Positions 42,382 to 49,178 of a stretch of DNA of 64,000 nt are shown here, in pieces. The DNA is taken from NCBI GenBank assembly GCA_964444685.1, contig CAYUIG010000006.1:1-64000 (forward strand), read 5' to 3'. How positions within the stretch are numbered: position 1 is the first letter of the stretch; each line of letters starts with the position of its first letter. The notes under the pieces were generated by a model. The model worked only from the letters and a program-made list of their open reading frames with translations. It ran no database searches and was not told the origin of the DNA. This stretch comes from CAYUIG01 sp964444685 (GTDB lineage Bacteria; Gemmatimonadota; Gemmatimonadetes; Longimicrobiales; RSA9). A program made the translations under genes and the position numbers.

Positions 42382-44417
42382 GTGGCTTCCCGACGCGGCG
42401 GCTGCAGCTTCGCCGCCCACAGGCCGCTGTTGAAGTCGGAGAAGAACACGTGGCCCTTGTACGGCTGCGCGCCCCACACCATCGGCGCGTTGGGCGTGTA
42501 GCCCTGCGGGTCGAAGGGCTTGAACACCGCGATCTCGCGGCCCTGGTTGGCGAGGTTCCCGAGCAGCTCCCCGGAGACGTCGACGACGCGCATGCCGCCG
42601 TCGTAGTAGCCCTGGTAGAGGACATCATCCTCGACCCAGATGTTGTGCGTGCCGAACTCGGGGACCTCGTAGCGCGCGACGTCCTTCGGGTTCTCCGGGT
42701 CGGTGAAGTCGATGATGTGGATGTAGCCGGACATCGTCTGCGGGACGCCGCCCCGCTCGTTCAGGCTGTAGCTGTTGCCGGCCCACGCTGCACCGCGGCG
42801 GCTCATGATCTCGTCGCCGAGGAACAGGTAGAACTTGCCCGTGCTCTCCTGATAGTACGGGAAGGCCGCGTGCGTCGCGCCCACCGGGTACGGAACGGCG
42901 GTGACGAACTTCGGGTTCTCGATCGTGCCGCCCCACTTCCCGTTGCCGACGTCCACCACGACCACGCCCGTGCCCCACTCGCTCGAGTACGCGATGCCGT
43001 CGTGCACCCACACGTCGTGGATGCGGCTGTCGGGATGGTTGTACTCGCTCACGAACTTCGGGTTGGCCAGGTCGCGCACGTCGAGGATGACGTACTTGTC
43101 ACCGGCCGACAGCGCGAAGAGGTAGTCCTCGGTGGCGAACATGTTGTGCACGCCGCCCGTCAGCCCTTCGTCGTACACCGACGCGATGACCGGATGCGCG
43201 GGATCCTTCAGGTCGAGGATGACGACACCGTTGCGGCGGTTGGATGCGCCCTCGCGGCCGAGAGCGGCGTAGCGGCCGTCGGGCGAGACCTTCACGTCGT
43301 TGACGGTGCGTGCGTCGACCTTGATCGAGTCGGTCTTCACGATGTTCGCGGGATCCGTCACATCCCAGAAGTAGGCGTAGCCGTCCGCACCCCACGTGCC
43401 GGTGACCGCGTAGTCGCGGCCGTCCATTCCCTCGAAGATCCAGAGGTCGGAGGTGTGGTAGTTGTGGACCGTGCCCTGTCCGACGAACTCGATCGGGCGC
43501 ACGACCTCGCGCGGCCGGACGTCGACGACCTTGCGCGCGGCGAAGGGTCCGGCGGCCGCGATGAGGGTGTAGACGCCCGGCACCTCGGCGACGAAGCGGT
43601 CGCCGACGATGAGGCCGGCAGCGCCCGGCGCGGCGATCGAGTCATCGGGCATGAAGGTGTAGCTGTAGGTGATCGGCACGTCCGCGATGGCGTTGCCGTT
43701 GGCGGCGAGCGCGCGGCCGGTCAGCGCGATCACATCACCAGTGCGCGCGCGATCCACGCTCACGCCGAGTTCGAGGCTCGTAGCCGGGAACGGTGCGACG
43801 CTGTACCGCACCTCGCCGGCGGCACCCTCGAAGCTCGCGGTGATCGTCACGTTGCCGGGCGCGTGCGCGGTCACGTGGCCGAAGCGGTCGACCGTCGCGA
43901 CGTTCGGATCGGAGCTGTTCCAGCGGAATACGGGGTCGGGCCGCTCCGAGCCGTCCGCGTGGAACGCGGCGGCGGAGTGGCCGAGCACGGTGCCCACGTA
44001 GAGACGGCCGGGCTCGGCGGACACATCGACGCGGGCGACCGCCGGCCAGCTCACGCGCACGGGCACACGCGCTTCCGCGGGATTGCCCTGTGTGCCCGGC
44101 GGCAGGACGACCGAGACGACAAGCTCGTAGTCGCCGGGCTGCGCCGCGGTGATCGTTCGCGCCTCCTGGTCCACGCGCAGCGCGCGGAAGGGGGCCGCGA
44201 AGCGAAGCATCGCGTTCACTTCGTTGCCCTCGGCATCCAGCGCCTTGACTGTGAACGGTGCGGCGCGTCCGACCTCGAGCACGAGCTCGGCCGGATCGAC
44301 CGTGATCCGCTGGACGCGGGCGCCGGCCCCGGCGTCGGGACGTTCCTGCGCCGTGACGAACGTTCCCGGCGCCCCCAGTGCGGCGGTGACGAGCGCCGCG
44401 CGAAGGACTAGCTTCAT
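42378..44417 (-). CDS. LVIVD-repeat beta-propeller with Ig-like domains
   Basis: The protein has 679 residues. A signal peptide ends at GTFVTAQ. The N-terminal half has bacterial Ig-like (BIG2) domains: ITVDPAELVLEVGRAAPFTV and FRWNSSDPNVATVDRFGHVTAHAPGNVTITASFEG. The C-terminal half (about 320-670) has LVIVD-type propeller repeats (GYAYFWDVTDPANIV, NGVVILDLKDPAHP, KYVILDVRDLANPKFVSEY, GYIHIIDFTDPENPKDVARYEVPEFGTHNIWVED). It is exported and has no catalytic motif. It begins the ten-gene operon; only 40 bp separate it from the divergent YncE-like gene, so the promoters must overlap. Confidence 0.85.
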   Translation of the reverse strand: MKLVLRAALVTAALGAPGTFVTAQERPDAGAGARVQRITVDPAELVLEVGRAAPFTVKALDAEGNEVNAMLRFAAPFRALRVDQEARTITAAQPGDYELVVSVVLPPGTQGNPAEARVPVRVSWPAVARVDVSAEPGRLYVGTVLGHSAAAFHADGSERPDPVFRWNSSDPNVATVDRFGHVTAHAPGNVTITASFEGAAGEVRYSVAPFPATSLELGVSVDRARTGDVIALTGRALAANGNAIADVPITYSYTFMPDDSIAAPGAAGLIVGDRFVAEVPGVYTLIAAAGPFAARKVVDVRPREVVRPIEFVGQGTVHNYHTSDLWIFEGMDGRDYAVTGTWGADGYAYFWDVTDPANIVKTDSIKVDARTVNDVKVSPDGRYAALGREGASNRRNGVVILDLKDPAHPVIASVYDEGLTGGVHNMFATEDYLFALSAGDKYVILDVRDLANPKFVSEYNHPDSRIHDVWVHDGIAYSSEWGTGVVVVDVGNGKWGGTIENPKFVTAVPYPVGATHAAFPYYQESTGKFYLFLGDEIMSRRGAAWAGNSYSLNERGGVPQTMSGYIHIIDFTDPENPKDVARYEVPEFGTHNIWVEDDVLYQGYYDGGMRVVDVSGELLGNLANQGREIAVFKPFDPQGYTPNAPMVWGAQPYKGHVFFSDFNSGLWAAKLQPPRREAT

Positions 44418-44457
44418 GGTCGACTCCTGAGTGGATCAGCGAAGAGGGATCGGCAAG

Positions 44458-45609
44458 ATGTCCAACGCCCCGAATGACCGCAAGCACGCGCGCGTGCGCG
44501 CGCGAGCCGCCGCGCTGGCACTTCTACTCGTTCCGGCGAGCGCCGCCGGCCAGCAGCCGGCGCCGGCACCGCCCGCCGCGGACTACTGGGTTTACGTCGG
44601 CGCCGAGTCCGCGGATCGGCTCGACCGCATCCGCTTCGGGCCCGACGGCATCACGATCGAGAAGGCGGTGCCGGTCGGGTTCTGGCCCACGGAGATGGAG
44701 GGGCCGCACGGCCTGGCCATCTCCGCCGACGGCCGGTTCCTGCACATGACCACCGGCCACGGCGTGCCCGACGGCATGTACTGGAAGTTCGAGATCGGGC
44801 CGGACACGATGGTCGGCGAGCCGATCGCGCTCGGGCACTTCCCCGCCACCATCGACGTCACGCCCGACGGACTGTACGCCTTCGCCGTCAACTTCAACCT
44901 GCACGGCGAGCACGTTCCGTCTTCCGTTTCCGTGGTCTATACGCCCGACAACGTGGAGGTCGCGCGCATCGAGACCTGCGTGATGCCGCACGGCAGCCGC
45001 ATCGACCCGTCGGGAACGAGACATTATTCCGCCTGCATGATGAACGACGCGATCGTCGAGATCGATACACGCACGTTCGCCGTGCAGCGAATGTTCGGCG
45101 TCGGGTCGGACAACCTGGGGCCGCTCGACCCGCAGCACGTCGCGCACGAGGCACTGCACGCGGTCAGCTGTTCGCCTACGTGGGCGCAGCCGTCCCACGA
45201 TGGCGCGCGCCTGTACGTGGCCTGCAATGCCGGCGACGAGATCCTCGAGATCGACGTCGCAGGTTGGAAGCTGCTGCGGCGCTTTGCTGCGGGTCGGGGG
45301 CCGTACAACCTCGCCGTTGCTCCGGACGGGCGGCTGCTGGTTTCGACTTTGAAGCAGGGCGCCGGTGTGCAGGTGTTCGACCTGTCCAGCGGCGCCGCGC
45401 TCGCTACGATTCCCACGACCACGAAGGTCGCGCACGGCGTCGTGATCACGCCCGACTCGCGTTACGCGTTCGCGTCGATCGAAGGGATCGGTGCGGAGCC
45501 CGGCAAGGTGGACGTGATCGACCTGGAGTCTCTGCAGCGCGTCGCCAGTGTCGAGGTGGGTCAGCAGGCGGGTGGGATCGCGTTCTGGAAGATGGAACCG
45601 CACCGGTAG
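44458..45609 (+). CDS. YncE-like beta-propeller exported protein
   Basis: The protein has 383 residues. The ATG at 44458 follows GAGGG and begins a basic N-terminus and signal (LALLLVPASAAGQ). YVTN/cytochrome-D1-like propeller repeats follow: DYWVYVGAESADRLDRIRFG, GLAISADGRFLHMTTGHG, ATIDVTPDGLYAFAVNFN, YNLAVAPDGRLLVSTL and GVVITPDSRYAFASIEG. One Cys pair (ETCVMPHG, YSACMMN) and a Cys near VSCSPTW may form disulfides. It is divergent from the LVIVD-repeat gene, and both are propellers. Its function is unknown. Confidence 0.83.
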   Translation: MSNAPNDRKHARVRARAAALALLLVPASAAGQQPAPAPPAADYWVYVGAESADRLDRIRFGPDGITIEKAVPVGFWPTEMEGPHGLAISADGRFLHMTTGHGVPDGMYWKFEIGPDTMVGEPIALGHFPATIDVTPDGLYAFAVNFNLHGEHVPSSVSVVYTPDNVEVARIETCVMPHGSRIDPSGTRHYSACMMNDAIVEIDTRTFAVQRMFGVGSDNLGPLDPQHVAHEALHAVSCSPTWAQPSHDGARLYVACNAGDEILEIDVAGWKLLRRFAAGRGPYNLAVAPDGRLLVSTLKQGAGVQVFDLSSGAALATIPTTTKVAHGVVITPDSRYAFASIEGIGAEPGKVDVIDLESLQRVASVEVGQQAGGIAFWKMEPHR

Positions 45610-45681
45610 GTTGGCTTCTGCGCTCTGCAAGATCGCGCCGGCAGTGGATTGTCATCGGCAGGTTGTCGCCCGCCCTCTGCT

Positions 45682-45850
45682 GATCCGGTGAACGTGGATT
45701 TCAGCGCCGGGTTGGCGCACGCGCTCTGTGATCCGGTGAACGTGGATTTCAGCGCCGGGTTGGCGCACGCGCTCTGTGATCCGGTGAACGTGGATTTCAG
45801 CGCCGGGTTGACGCACGCGCTCTGTGATCCAGTGAACGTGGATTTCAGCG
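45682..45850. repeat. 48-bp tandem repeat, 3.5 copies
   Basis: Units start at 45682, 45730, 45778 and 45826 (partial), each beginning GATCCGGTGAACGTGG and ending CGCTCTGT. The first two are identical; the third differs by one base (GTTGACG for GTTGGCG), and the fourth begins GATCCAG and breaks off after about 24 bases. High identity points to recent expansion. Confidence 0.9.
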
Positions 45851-45889
45851 GTCGAACTTCCAGCGCTGGCATGTCTTGATGCGACGTGC

Positions 45890-45984
45890 GGAAGTTGAGC
45901 CGTCCTGGACGGCCGAACTTCCAGCGGTCCGACCGTAGGCGATCGAGCGTTGGAAGTTGAGCCCGCCTGGAGGGCCGAACATCC
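45890..45984. repeat. Two GGAAGTTGAGCC hairpins
   Basis: Hairpin 1 (45890-45922) is GGAAGTTGAGCC...GGCCGAACTTCC with inner GCCGTCC/GGACGGC. Hairpin 2 (45952-45984) is a diverged copy ending CGAACATCC. A lone GAACTTCC lies at 45854-45861. They look like REP-type palindromes downstream of the YncE-like gene. Confidence 0.65.
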
Positions 45985-46100
45985 AGCCGTCACGGATCGC
46001 TATCACACCTCGGGAAGTTTGACCGGCCGCCGCTCCCGTGAAGCGAGTCGAACGCGCCGACCGTCATGACTCGGCCATTGAATGAACCCTGGAGGCAGCA

Positions 46101-46508
46101 ATGGCGAAGGTCGCGGGACTCACGCCGATCCTGAATGTCTCGGACCTGCAGGCGAGCTTCGAGTGGTTTGCGAAGCTGGGATGGCAGAAGCACTGGGAGT
46201 GGGGCGATCCGCCGGACTTCGGTGCCGTCATCAGCGGGCCGTGCGAGATCTTCATGTGTGTCGATGGCCAGGGTGCGCGCGGCGGCAGGGCCCCGCGCTT
46301 CGAAGGCGATGACGACACCGGTGCGGTCTGGATGACATGGTGGGTCGATTCGCTGGCGGGCGTGGACGAGATGTACCGGGTCGCGCTGGATGCGGGGATC
46401 ACGGTCACGCAGCCGCCGGTGGACTGCCCGTGGAACGTGCGCGAGTGCCACCTTCGCCATCCGGACGGCCACACGTTCCGCGTGAGTGCGGGATTGCCCG
46501 AGGAGTAG
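46101..46508 (+). CDS. VOC-family (glyoxalase/bleomycin-resistance-like) protein
   Basis: The protein has 135 residues and is cytoplasmic. It has a single VOC fold: LTPILNVSDLQASFEWFAKLGW at the start, CEIFMCVDGQ, TWWVDSLAGVDEMYRVALDAGI, and ECHLRHPDGHTFRVSAG at the end. A metal-binding His/Glu set is not complete by eye, so enzyme versus binding function is open. A GGAGG site precedes the ATG. Confidence 0.88.
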   Translation: MAKVAGLTPILNVSDLQASFEWFAKLGWQKHWEWGDPPDFGAVISGPCEIFMCVDGQGARGGRAPRFEGDDDTGAVWMTWWVDSLAGVDEMYRVALDAGITVTQPPVDCPWNVRECHLRHPDGHTFRVSAGLPEE

Positions 46509-46583
46509 GAAGCGCACAAGCGAATGGGCGCCTCTGCATCAAGGCGCCCTTTTCGCTCGAGGAGTCGGTGGTCGGCGAGGCCG

Positions 46584-46853
46584 CTATCCTGCCGATCGAT
46601 CCTGAAACCGCGGTCCGTCCTTCCGCTCGGACGGTTCGGTGTCGGGACCGAGGAACTCCTCGTACTGCTCCGGGTGCGACGTTTCCGCTACGCGGTCGCC
46701 CCGGCTGCGCCGCCGCCCTTCCTGCCGCGAACGTTTGCGCGGCTGATCGATGTCGCGGTCCACTTCGTTCGTGTCCCGTTCCTCATCGAGGGCGCGGCGC
46801 TGATCTTCGGTCAGCGAGTGGTCATTACCGCCGGGCGTCTTTTCTCGTTCCAT
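46584..46853 (-). CDS. Small hydrophilic charged protein, unknown
   Basis: The protein has 89 residues, is very rich in Glu/Asp/Arg and is predicted disordered, with SLTEDQRRALDEERDTNEVDRDIDQPRKRSRQ in the middle and HPEQYEEFLGP toward the end. It has no signal. GGGGAATC precedes the ATG. It is preferred over the overlapping plus-strand open frame, which is hydrophobic and basic without a family resemblance. Its function is unknown. Confidence 0.5.
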   Translation of the reverse strand: MEREKTPGGNDHSLTEDQRRALDEERDTNEVDRDIDQPRKRSRQEGRRRSRGDRVAETSHPEQYEEFLGPDTEPSERKDGPRFQDRSAG

Positions 46854-46860
46854 GATTCCC

Positions 46861-46893
46861 CGAGTCGAGAGTCGGGAGTCGGGAGACTGGTTT
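46861..46893. repeat. GAGTCGG-type repeat, copy 4 (variant)
   Basis: GAGTCGAGAGTCGGGAGTCGGGAGACTGGTTTAC is a variant of the TCTGGGG repeats and shares their CTGGTTTAC end. It lies between the small minus-strand gene and the LigD-like gene. Confidence 0.55.
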
Positions 46894-46924
46894 ACTGCAC
46901 GGTCCTTGCTGCAATGATCAAGCC

Positions 46925-48037
46925 ATGCCCGACCTGAAGGAGTACCGCAAGAAGCGCGATTTCACGCGCACCGCCGAGCCTTCCGGCCGTCCGCGGAAGC
47001 GCAGCCGGAAGAAGCCGCTGCGCTTCGTGATCCAGAAGCACGCGGCGACGAGCCTGCACTTCGATCTGCGCCTCGAGCTGGACGGTGTGATGAAGAGCTG
47101 GGCGGTGCCGAAGGGTCCGAGCACGGACCCAGCGGACAAGCGTCTGGCGATGGAAGTCGAGGATCATCCGATCGAGTACAACGACTTCGAGGGCACGATT
47201 CCGAAGGGTGAGTACGGCGGCGGTACGGTCATGATCTGGGACCGCGGCACCTACTTCGCCGATGAAGCGGACGATGGCGCGGACGAAGACGTCATCCGGC
47301 GCGAGTACGAGAAGGGGAAGCTGAGCGTGACGTTCGAGGGCGAGCGGCTGAAGGGTTCGTTCGCGCTGGTACGCACGAGCGGGGGTGCGAAGCCGAAGTG
47401 GCTGCTGATCAAGCACCGCGATGCGGATGCGCAACGCGGCTACGACATCGTGGCGGACTACGACACGTCGGTGGTGACGGGCCGCACGATGGAGGAGATC
47501 GCGGGTGAGGAAGAGGCGGGCGCGCTCGAGGACGTAGCGATCGCGCCGATGATGCCGAAGACAAAGCGCGATCTGCCCGAGGACGACGACTGGATCCACC
47601 ACCTTGTTCCGGATGGCGAGCGCGCGATCGCGTACGTCACGCCCGCGGCCGCGCGGCTGGTCGCGCGCGGCGGGAAGGACCGCACCGAAAAGTACGAAGC
47701 GATCGCGGACGCGCTGCGTTCGTTCGCCGCGCGCGCGGATCGCTCATTCGTGGTGGACGGGGAATTGTCGCCCGATGGACGGACGTATCAGGTCTTCGAT
47801 CTGCTGTTGCTGGGCGACGACGCGCTCCTCGACCTCCCGCTCGAGGATCGGCTGACCCGGCTGCATACGCTCCTGCGCGGGAAGCGCGTAGCGGGCGTGA
47901 AGCTGGCCGCGTCGGGCCGCGGCGAGACGCTGCTCCGGCGCGCGAGCAAGGATGGCGGAGCCGTACTGTCGCGACGGCCGGACTCGCGCTATCGGCCGGG
48001 CCAGCGCACGGAGGAGTGGCGGCGCATCAAGGCCTGA
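46925..48037 (+). CDS. LigD-like 3'-phosphoesterase fused to a degenerate ligase domain
   Basis: The protein has 370 residues. Residues about 32-155 form a LigD 3'-phosphoesterase (PE) domain with the conserved KHAATSLHFDLRLELDG (His, Asp, Arg metal and phosphate ligands), SWAVPKGPS, EDHPIEYNDFEG and GEYGGGTVMIWD. PE domains trim 3'-phosphates and ribonucleotides at breaks in non-homologous end joining. Residues about 185-370 align with the LigD ATP-ligase domain (IAPMMPK, FVVDGELSPDGRTYQVFDLL, RRPDSRYRPGQRTEEWRRIK), but the adenylation motif (usually EVKYDGYR) reads LVPDGERA with no lysine. It is probably an active PE with a dead ligase domain. No Ku or LigD polymerase is in the window. CAATGAT seven bases upstream suggests a leaderless start. 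Confidence 0.85.
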   Translation: MPDLKEYRKKRDFTRTAEPSGRPRKRSRKKPLRFVIQKHAATSLHFDLRLELDGVMKSWAVPKGPSTDPADKRLAMEVEDHPIEYNDFEGTIPKGEYGGGTVMIWDRGTYFADEADDGADEDVIRREYEKGKLSVTFEGERLKGSFALVRTSGGAKPKWLLIKHRDADAQRGYDIVADYDTSVVTGRTMEEIAGEEEAGALEDVAIAPMMPKTKRDLPEDDDWIHHLVPDGERAIAYVTPAAARLVARGGKDRTEKYEAIADALRSFAARADRSFVVDGELSPDGRTYQVFDLLLLGDDALLDLPLEDRLTRLHTLLRGKRVAGVKLAASGRGETLLRRASKDGGAVLSRRPDSRYRPGQRTEEWRRIKA

Positions 48038-48165
48038 AGCACGATACTGCACGACACGGCCATTCTGCTCGCGGGACAGACCGCATCCAACAAGATCCTT
48101 CCGGTGAGACCCCTCGGCGCGGTACCACGAAAGCCCCGTGTCGCGGTATTGCGCGCGACGCGACG

Positions 48166-48540
48166 ACGAAGCAGCTGTTCCCGCGTCACATTCCGTACCT
48201 CGCCGAGCGCGGGTTCCTGGACGGTGCGTGGCCCAACCTGAACCGCTACCCCATGCCGCTGCTCGCAAACCGTCGCGCTGTGCGCATGCCTGCGGATCCG
48301 GCCGAACTCTTCGAGATCGACGATCGGTATCTGCGCATCGACTACGTCACGGCCATTCCGCCGGTACCGGTGGTGGTTCCCGACAACGGTCGGAACGAAG
48401 TCCAGAAGACGTACGAGGACGTCGAGAGCTTCTAAGCCTTCCTCGCGCGCTACGAGCCGTTGACCGTGCTGGCCAACGGAGACCGGGTGTGGCGCAGGAG
48501 GACCATGCCGACAGGCGCTACCGATTCATCGGCACCGTAA
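48166..48540 (+). pseudogene. Decayed gene with in-frame TAA
   Basis: Codon use and amino-acid composition look coding from about 48166 (ATTKQLFPRHIPYLAERGFLDGAW, RYLRIDYVTAIPPVPVVVPDN), but no start codon with a ribosome site is found. A TAA at 48433-48435 interrupts the frame, which then continues as AFLARYEPLTVLANGDRVWRRR to the stop at 48538. The protein family is not recognised. It is best read as a gene remnant within the 614-bp gap between the LigD-like gene and the protease cassette. Confidence 0.5.
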
Positions 48541-48549
48541 GCTGAGATT

Positions 48550-48598
48550 CCGGGGCCGGCGATGGCGCGAGCCCTTCCCGCCATCTCACCGGCCCCGG
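48550..48598. terminator. Long hairpin upstream of protease cassette
   Basis: A perfect 10-bp outer stem (CCGGGGCCGG/CCGGCCCCGG) and a 5-bp inner stem (TGGCG/CGCCA) close an 11-base loop. It insulates the decayed gene from the downstream promoter, which begins immediately after it. Confidence 0.6.
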
Positions 48599-48604
48599 TA
48601 TAAT
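48599..48604 (+). promoter_or_regulatory. -10 box of protease cassette
   Basis: A consensus TATAAT directly follows the hairpin, 48 bp before the ATG at 48652. The -35 would fall inside the hairpin and is not recognisable. A pyrimidine-rich leader and GGAGG follow. Confidence 0.65.
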
Positions 48605-48651
48605 GATCCTCGCCTCACCTCTTTTCCGCTTTCCCTTTCGGAGGAACCATC

Positions 48652-49167
48652 ATGTCCCGGGTCGAGAACGGCCCGACCGCGCTGGCGGACTACGTCCGCA
48701 TGGCCGGTGGGCTGCTGTGCACAATCGCGCTGGCCTGCAGTCCGGCACCGGCGCCTGAAGCGGAGTCCGAGACCGATGCCACGGTTGCGGACACGGTTCA
48801 GGCGACTGCGCCGGACACCGCCACGGGTGCATCCGACACCATCGCATCCGCGCCTGCGTCGGAGCCGGTCGCGGTGCCGGTGACGCCGGGCGGGACCGTG
48901 GTGCCGGAGTCGCCGAAGCTGGCGGCGGCGCTGCGCGCAGCGATGGCGGCACAGCCTGCACCCGACTCGCTGCTCGTGCTCATCACGTCGCGTCCGCCGC
49001 TGAACGCGGAGGAGCTCGGCGCGCTGACGGATGCGCTGCTGAACGTGCGCTCGGCGCGGGGTGACGTGGCCACGGCGATGGCGAGCCCGGCGGCACTGAT
49101 GGACCTGATCGAGTCCGACCGCATCGTCTACATCGAGCTTTCCCGGCCGCAGCCCGCGGCCCGCTGA
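48652..49167 (+). CDS. Lipoprotein with subtilase pro-domain-like C-terminus
   Basis: The protein has 171 residues. The start follows GGAGGAACC. The hydrophobic segment GGLLCTIALAC gives a lipobox at about residue 28. An Ala/Thr/Pro/Asp-rich disordered linker (about 30-95) follows. The last 65 residues (LLVLITSRPPLNAEELGAL, then VATAMASPAALMDLIESDRIVYIEL) have the strand-helix-strand-strand-helix-strand order of I9-type pro-domains and closely mirror the pro-region of the protease encoded next (EVRAILRGNPSQAELDRLG, VVAAWVPVASLGALATAASLDYVHA). It may be a membrane-anchored inhibitor or folding chaperone of that protease. This is inferred from sequence pattern only. Confidence 0.65.
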   Translation: MSRVENGPTALADYVRMAGGLLCTIALACSPAPAPEAESETDATVADTVQATAPDTATGASDTIASAPASEPVAVPVTPGGTVVPESPKLAAALRAAMAAQPAPDSLLVLITSRPPLNAEELGALTDALLNVRSARGDVATAMASPAALMDLIESDRIVYIELSRPQPAAR

Positions 49168-49178
49168 AGGAGCCATCC

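Larger units (their letters stand above)
45610..46100. other. 491-bp repeat-rich non-coding region
   Basis: No supported gene lies here. The region contains the 48-bp tandem array (45682-45850) and two GGAAGTT/AACTTCC hairpins (45890-45984). Frames are open through the 48-bp array on both strands because the unit is a multiple of three, but no ribosome site or known protein is seen. Confidence 0.7.

Noticed and set aside
45682..45850. CRISPR array
   Set aside because: Copies are directly adjacent with no spacers, and no cas genes are present.
45649..45879. Small ORFs on both strands made of 16-residue repeats
   Set aside because: They are open only because the 48-bp unit is a multiple of three; no ribosome site and no known family.
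46524..46937. Plus-strand ORF opposite the small hydrophilic gene
   Set aside because: Basic and hydrophobic without family resemblance, and it runs through the GAGTCGG repeat; the minus-strand frame has a more protein-like composition.
48433..48435. Recoded stop, like the fdnG UGA
   Set aside because: The codon is TAA, which is not used for selenocysteine, and no recoding element is seen.
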